Below, one piece after another: positions 60,866 through 64,000 of a stretch of 64,000 nucleotides of DNA (the first letter of the stretch is position 1; every line of letters starts with the position of its first letter). The notes beneath the pieces are model-generated. The model was not told where the DNA came from and searched no databases. It saw nothing but the letters and a program-made list of their open reading frames with translations. The translations under genes and the position numbers were made by a program. Source of the stretch: Epiperipatus broadwayi (Eukaryota > Onychophora > Udeonychophora > Euonychophora > Peripatidae); assembly GCA_028023455.1 (NCBI GenBank), contig JAQFVV010013364.1, positions 1 through 64,000 on the forward strand, given 5' to 3'.

Positions 60866-61385
60866 TTGAGTTCTAAAAATTTGAATTTCTTGATCGTACA
60901 AAAAAGAATTAATAATGATATAAAGAGGTCTAACTATGAATTGACAATGAAAGTTATAGAAGAAAATAAAAATTTCAAAAATTCAAAACAAAATTTTGGT
61001 ATTGGAAGAAAAGTTATTTCTGCAACAAGAAAAGGATGCAAATATCATTACAAAGAGGGAAAGCATCATAAATATGTTCAGGATTTTACAAAGAATTATA
61101 TAGTTGTAAAGGACAATAAAACAAAATAGTCACTAAAATTAGTACATCTGAATTATCAAGTCTCTTGAATGAAGAGGTGAGGCATGCAATTAAATTTAAA
61201 AAGGATAAAGCTTCAGGAAATGATGAAATTATTATTTATATTTAAAAGAAGTAGATAAAAAAACAGAAAAATGGGTGGTAAAATTTTATACCAAATATCT
61301 AAATGGTAAAGATGTATTAGAAGAATGTAATTGTGATATTAATATTTTAAAAAGATGGTAAAAAAAAAGACATTAGAAATTACAA
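60866..61385 (+). pseudogene. RTE linker and RT N-terminal remnant
   Basis: An 87-residue ORF (60866-61129) contains RINNDIKRSNYELTMKVIEE and KQNFGIGRKVISATRKGCKY, matching the linker of the 18.2-kb copy (NCELARKAVEENKS, FGIGRKFISAIRKK). Beyond it, decayed frames contain VRHAIKFKKDKASGNDEI-like sequence near 61180-61230 and DIRNYKP-like sequence near 61365. The foldback then interrupts at 61386. Confidence 0.75.
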
Positions 61386-62036
61386 GCCTTACCAAAAAAA
61401 TTACTGAAACACAGGCTTATTATATACCTGTGTATATATATGTAATGTATAGGGTATATGAGCAGAGACTTTCACACAACCCACCATTCTCCTCTCTATA
61501 TCATAGCACTAATACACTTAAAAACATATATGTCAAAAAGATAAATAATCACCAATAAACATATTTTATGCTAAACCAGCAATCATCAATTGGTCCAGAT
61601 TACTATTTCCTCACATATATGCTATAAGTGCTCAAATATATATTAAGATAGCCAATCTTCCCACTTTAATGGACAGGCTTCAATCTACTCCACACTCCAA
61701 CCATTCAACTGTCCATCCAATTGAAAATCTGATGATGGAATGCTCAAAGGCCACACTAAGGCTCAGATTCTTGTCAGAATTGGAGTGTGGAGTAAATTAA
61801 AGCCTGTCCATTAAAGTATGAAGATTGGCTATCTTAATATATATGAGCACTTATAGAATATATGTGTGGAGATGGTAATCTGGACCAAGTGATGATTGCT
61901 GGTTTAGCATGAAATATGTATATTTGTGATTATTTATCTCTTCAACATATATGTGTTCAAGTGTATCAGTGTTATGAGATAGAGTGGAGAGTGGTGGGTC
62001 ATGTGAAAGTCTGTGCTCATATACCCTATATATTAC
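61386..62036. mobile_element. 650-bp foldback inserted in RTE
   Basis: The left arm runs from CTGTGTATATATATG and GGGTATATGAGCAGAGACTT through CCCACCATTCTCC. The right arm ends AGTGGAGAGTGGTGGGTCAT...GTGCTCATATACCC. An inner pair (ATTAAGATAGCCAATCTTCC; GGAGTGTGGAGTAAATT) folds near 61630-61850. A-rich sequence close to AAAAAAATTACT at the left flank and AAAAAAATAATTCT at the right may be a target duplication. The interrupted RTE reads on both sides. Confidence 0.85.
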
Positions 62037-62039
62037 AAA

Positions 62040-63215
62040 AAAATAATTCTAACTACTCTACAGGAAACATAGATTTAAGCCAACTAAAAAAAATAAGCTG
62101 GATTTACAAGTGAGTTTAGAACAGTAGTAGATCACATTCAATATTAACAGAAGTTATAGAAAGAATCAACAAATATAAATTGCCAGTATGCTTTGGCTTT
62201 GCAGACTATGAAAAAGCATTTGATTGTATAACCATTGCCACAATTATTAAAGCTTTGAACAATCAAGATATAGATTCAAATTATTATTATATTCTGAAGA
62301 CTATCCATCAAAATGCAAAAATAATGGTTAGATTACATGATAAAACTAAGTAAATTAATACAGAAAGGGGTATCTAACAGTGATTTATATCTCCAAAACT
62401 TTTTATAGCAGTTTTATAAGCAGTATTTTATGAATTGTAATGAAAAACTAAACAAATAAATGTACATAGAAAGAATTTTAAATCATCTATATTTTTGCAG
62501 TTGATGTGGCTGTTTTTTGCAGATAATGGTTCAGAGCTTCAGGAAATATTGTGAGTTATCATATGAAAATAAAATAAAATTAAAGATAAATACTAAAAAT
62601 TTTTAAATAATATTCAATGGTATTACTCAAAAGAAAAAAAAATAAAGATTAATGATCATAGATTAAAAGAACTTAAGAATAATAAATACTTTGTTATATT
62701 ATTAATAAAGATGGAAACATCAAATGAAATTAATCATAAATTTAACTAAAATAGAGTGCTTTCGGTATATATAATAATAACATTATAAAAAAATATGTGT
62801 ATATGTTTAATAAAAAAAGTTTTAAATAGAAGTGGTTTGCTATTTTCTATTTATGAACTTGGACATTTAACAAAAGAATAAAACAGAGACTTCAATCCAT
62901 AAAATGTAGTACTGACAAATATATATTCAGAGTAACAAGAAGGGATAGAAAAGGATATACCTGAATAAGAGAGCAAACAAATATTACTTACATCATTGAA
63001 ATAATTAAAAGACTTAAACAGAACTGAATGAACATATTGTTAGAGGAGATGATAATAGAAAGATAGTTGCATGCTTAAATTGGATTCCAAGAGATTGTAA
63101 AAGACTTAAAAAGAGACAACATGGATGATTATCAGATGGTATAAAAAATCTATTAGTTTGATATGGAGAAAAATAAGCTATGATTGGAGGTCTTCATTCT
63201 GCAGTGGATCAATAA
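62040..63215 (+). pseudogene. RTE RT palm and C-terminal remnant
   Basis: Frames read AGFTSEFRTVVDHIQY-like sequence near 62100, CFGFADYEKAFDCITIATII near 62190-62245 (motif A), RGIxQ(x)DxISPKLFIAVL-like remains near 62370-62410 and FAVDVAVFC near 62495 (FADD box with the first Asp replaced by Val). Later blocks KRIKQRLQSIKCSTDKYIF and VTRRDRKGYT, then RGDDNRKIV and a NWIPRDCKRLKKRQH block, match the C-terminal region of the other copies. It ends near 63215 (FILQWINNV-like, no tail). Confidence 0.75.
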
Positions 63216-63389
63216 TGTTTATATATATACATACATCTAATTCTGTTTTACACAAACATTTTTTAAACGACTTTGAAATAACATGATCAATCATTTCATA
63301 TGATAAAAAAATGTTTTCATTTCTTTATTTCCCATTATTTTTCAAACAATTCCATTTCTCAGCAATATTTTTGCAAATGGGAAAATTTT

Positions 63390-64000
63390 ATTGTCTACAT
63401 TTTAATGTTTTTGACGTTTTGTTTTGAAAGGAGAAGTACCTAGTTGGTGTTGATGCTTTGTTTGCATTTTGACATTAGGTTTTTTTTTTTTAAAAAAAGT
63501 ATACCTTGTTGATGCTAAAAAAATTAAATAAAAATTAAAAAAAGATTTGATTTATTAATTTTGTCAAAATTTAATACGTGATAAATTATATATTGCAGTG
63601 ATATCACAACTTCTAATGATAGCAGTGATGTTGCAAGCATATGTGTTTAATGTCAGAAATGACAACAAATAAAATCTTGTTATGTATAACTCAGATTGCA
63701 CATTTTTTAAGTTCATTAATTCTTTACATTTTTTTGTTTTTGAAGTGAGGTTTACGTTCTTGTAATTCATTTTTACTTATGTGCAATGTTTATAAAATAA
63801 AATTTGATAGCAAGCAAAAAGATATGATTCTAACACGATTTTTCATATGGTTTATTTCCTTTTTTTTTGTTGATTTCTTAGATCTGAAATCAATTTTCTA
63901 ATTTTCCATATATACAATATATTTTATTACAATAATTTTTTTTTACAAAAATTTTTGGAAACCATATGATAAATATTTAGTAAATGGACACTTCCATTTT
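63390..64000 (+). mobile_element. Internally deleted Tigger derivative, runs off window
   Basis: 63400-63596 aligns with the reverse complement of 34480-34310 (5' end of the Tigger element: GGTGTTGATG, TTTGACATTAGG, TTTATTAATTTTGTCAAAA). Immediately after 63597 the match jumps to the reverse complement of 31775-31400 (GATAGCAGTGATGTTGCAAG, ACAAATAAAATCTTGTTATG, TTTTTCATATGGTTTATTTC, TTTTCCATATATACAATATA). About 2.5 kb, nearly the whole transposase, is missing. This is a MITE-like deletion derivative whose 3' end is outside the window. Confidence 0.8.

Larger units (their letters stand above)
59900..63215 (+). mobile_element. RTE-clade LINE, nearly full length, split by a foldback
   Basis: Plus-strand order is endonuclease (59960-60460), linker (60740-61130), RT N-terminus (61130-61385), foldback insertion (61386-62036), RT palm (62040-62560) and C-terminal region (62600-63215). 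It is homologous along its length to the copies at 16262-21180, but far more decayed. It is the only copy here in which EN and RT are still in line on one strand. Confidence 0.8.

Overview
The window looks like eukaryotic, probably invertebrate, nuclear DNA. It is very A+T-rich (roughly three quarters by eye, not computed) and full of (TA)n, (TTA)n and (TCA)n runs. No bacterial-style operon, rRNA or convincing spliced host gene was recognised. Nearly everything that can be read as protein is transposon-derived, and nearly all of it is broken by stops and frameshifts. The element mix (RTE and jockey/CR1-like LINEs, Penelope-like elements with GIY-YIG endonucleases, Ty3/gypsy, Tigger/pogo, tRNA-derived sequences, foldback elements) fits many invertebrates. 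The species cannot be named from sequence alone.

Layout. 0-6 kb: short palindromic elements (768-944, 2903-3072), a tRNA-like element and a Penelope remnant (5.2-6.06 kb, +). 6.3-11.06 kb: a degraded Ty3/gypsy element on the minus strand, read as Gag, protease, RT, RNase H and integrase zinc finger. 13.1-15.6 kb: a Penelope-like element (minus) whose 5' leader is repeated in inverted orientation beyond its 3' end. 16.26-21.18 kb: an RTE LINE (minus) split by a second, 5'-truncated RTE copy in the opposite orientation. 21.2-29.4 kb: mostly featureless AT-rich DNA with MITE-like foldbacks and an 84-unit (TTA) array. 29.4-30.4 kb: a hAT-like fragment and an intact 215-residue Penelope linker/endonuclease ORF. 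31.3-34.5 kb: a Tigger/pogo transposon (minus) carrying a nested 0.9-kb inverted-repeat element. 35.5-37.1 kb: a LINE tail, a compound microsatellite and tRNA-like sequences. 39.4-43.3 kb: a jockey/CR1-like LINE (minus) beside a Penelope element (+). 43.9-49 kb: a foldback element, a tRNA-like retrocopy and a LINE fragment (+).

49.5-56.2 kb is the most striking part. A 5'-truncated Penelope element forms a near-perfect head-to-head palindrome with about 1.26-kb arms and a 21-bp spacer. It is followed by seven 408-409-bp tandem units that run into an inverted unit. A diverged simple foldback next to it (55.57-56.22 kb) appears to be the single-copy form of the same family, so the tandem array looks like an expanded foldback arm. 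58.3-63.2 kb holds two more RTE copies; the longer one is split by a 650-bp foldback related to copies at 36.2, 42.5 and 43.9 kb. From 63.4 kb to the window end lies an internally deleted relative of the 31-34 kb Tigger element.

The sequences therefore do not form a host pathway. They record layers of insertion, inversion and template switching. Candidate active sites survive in some copies, such as YVDD in both Penelope arms and the GIY-YIG core in the 29.7-kb ORF, but no complete autonomous element is visible.
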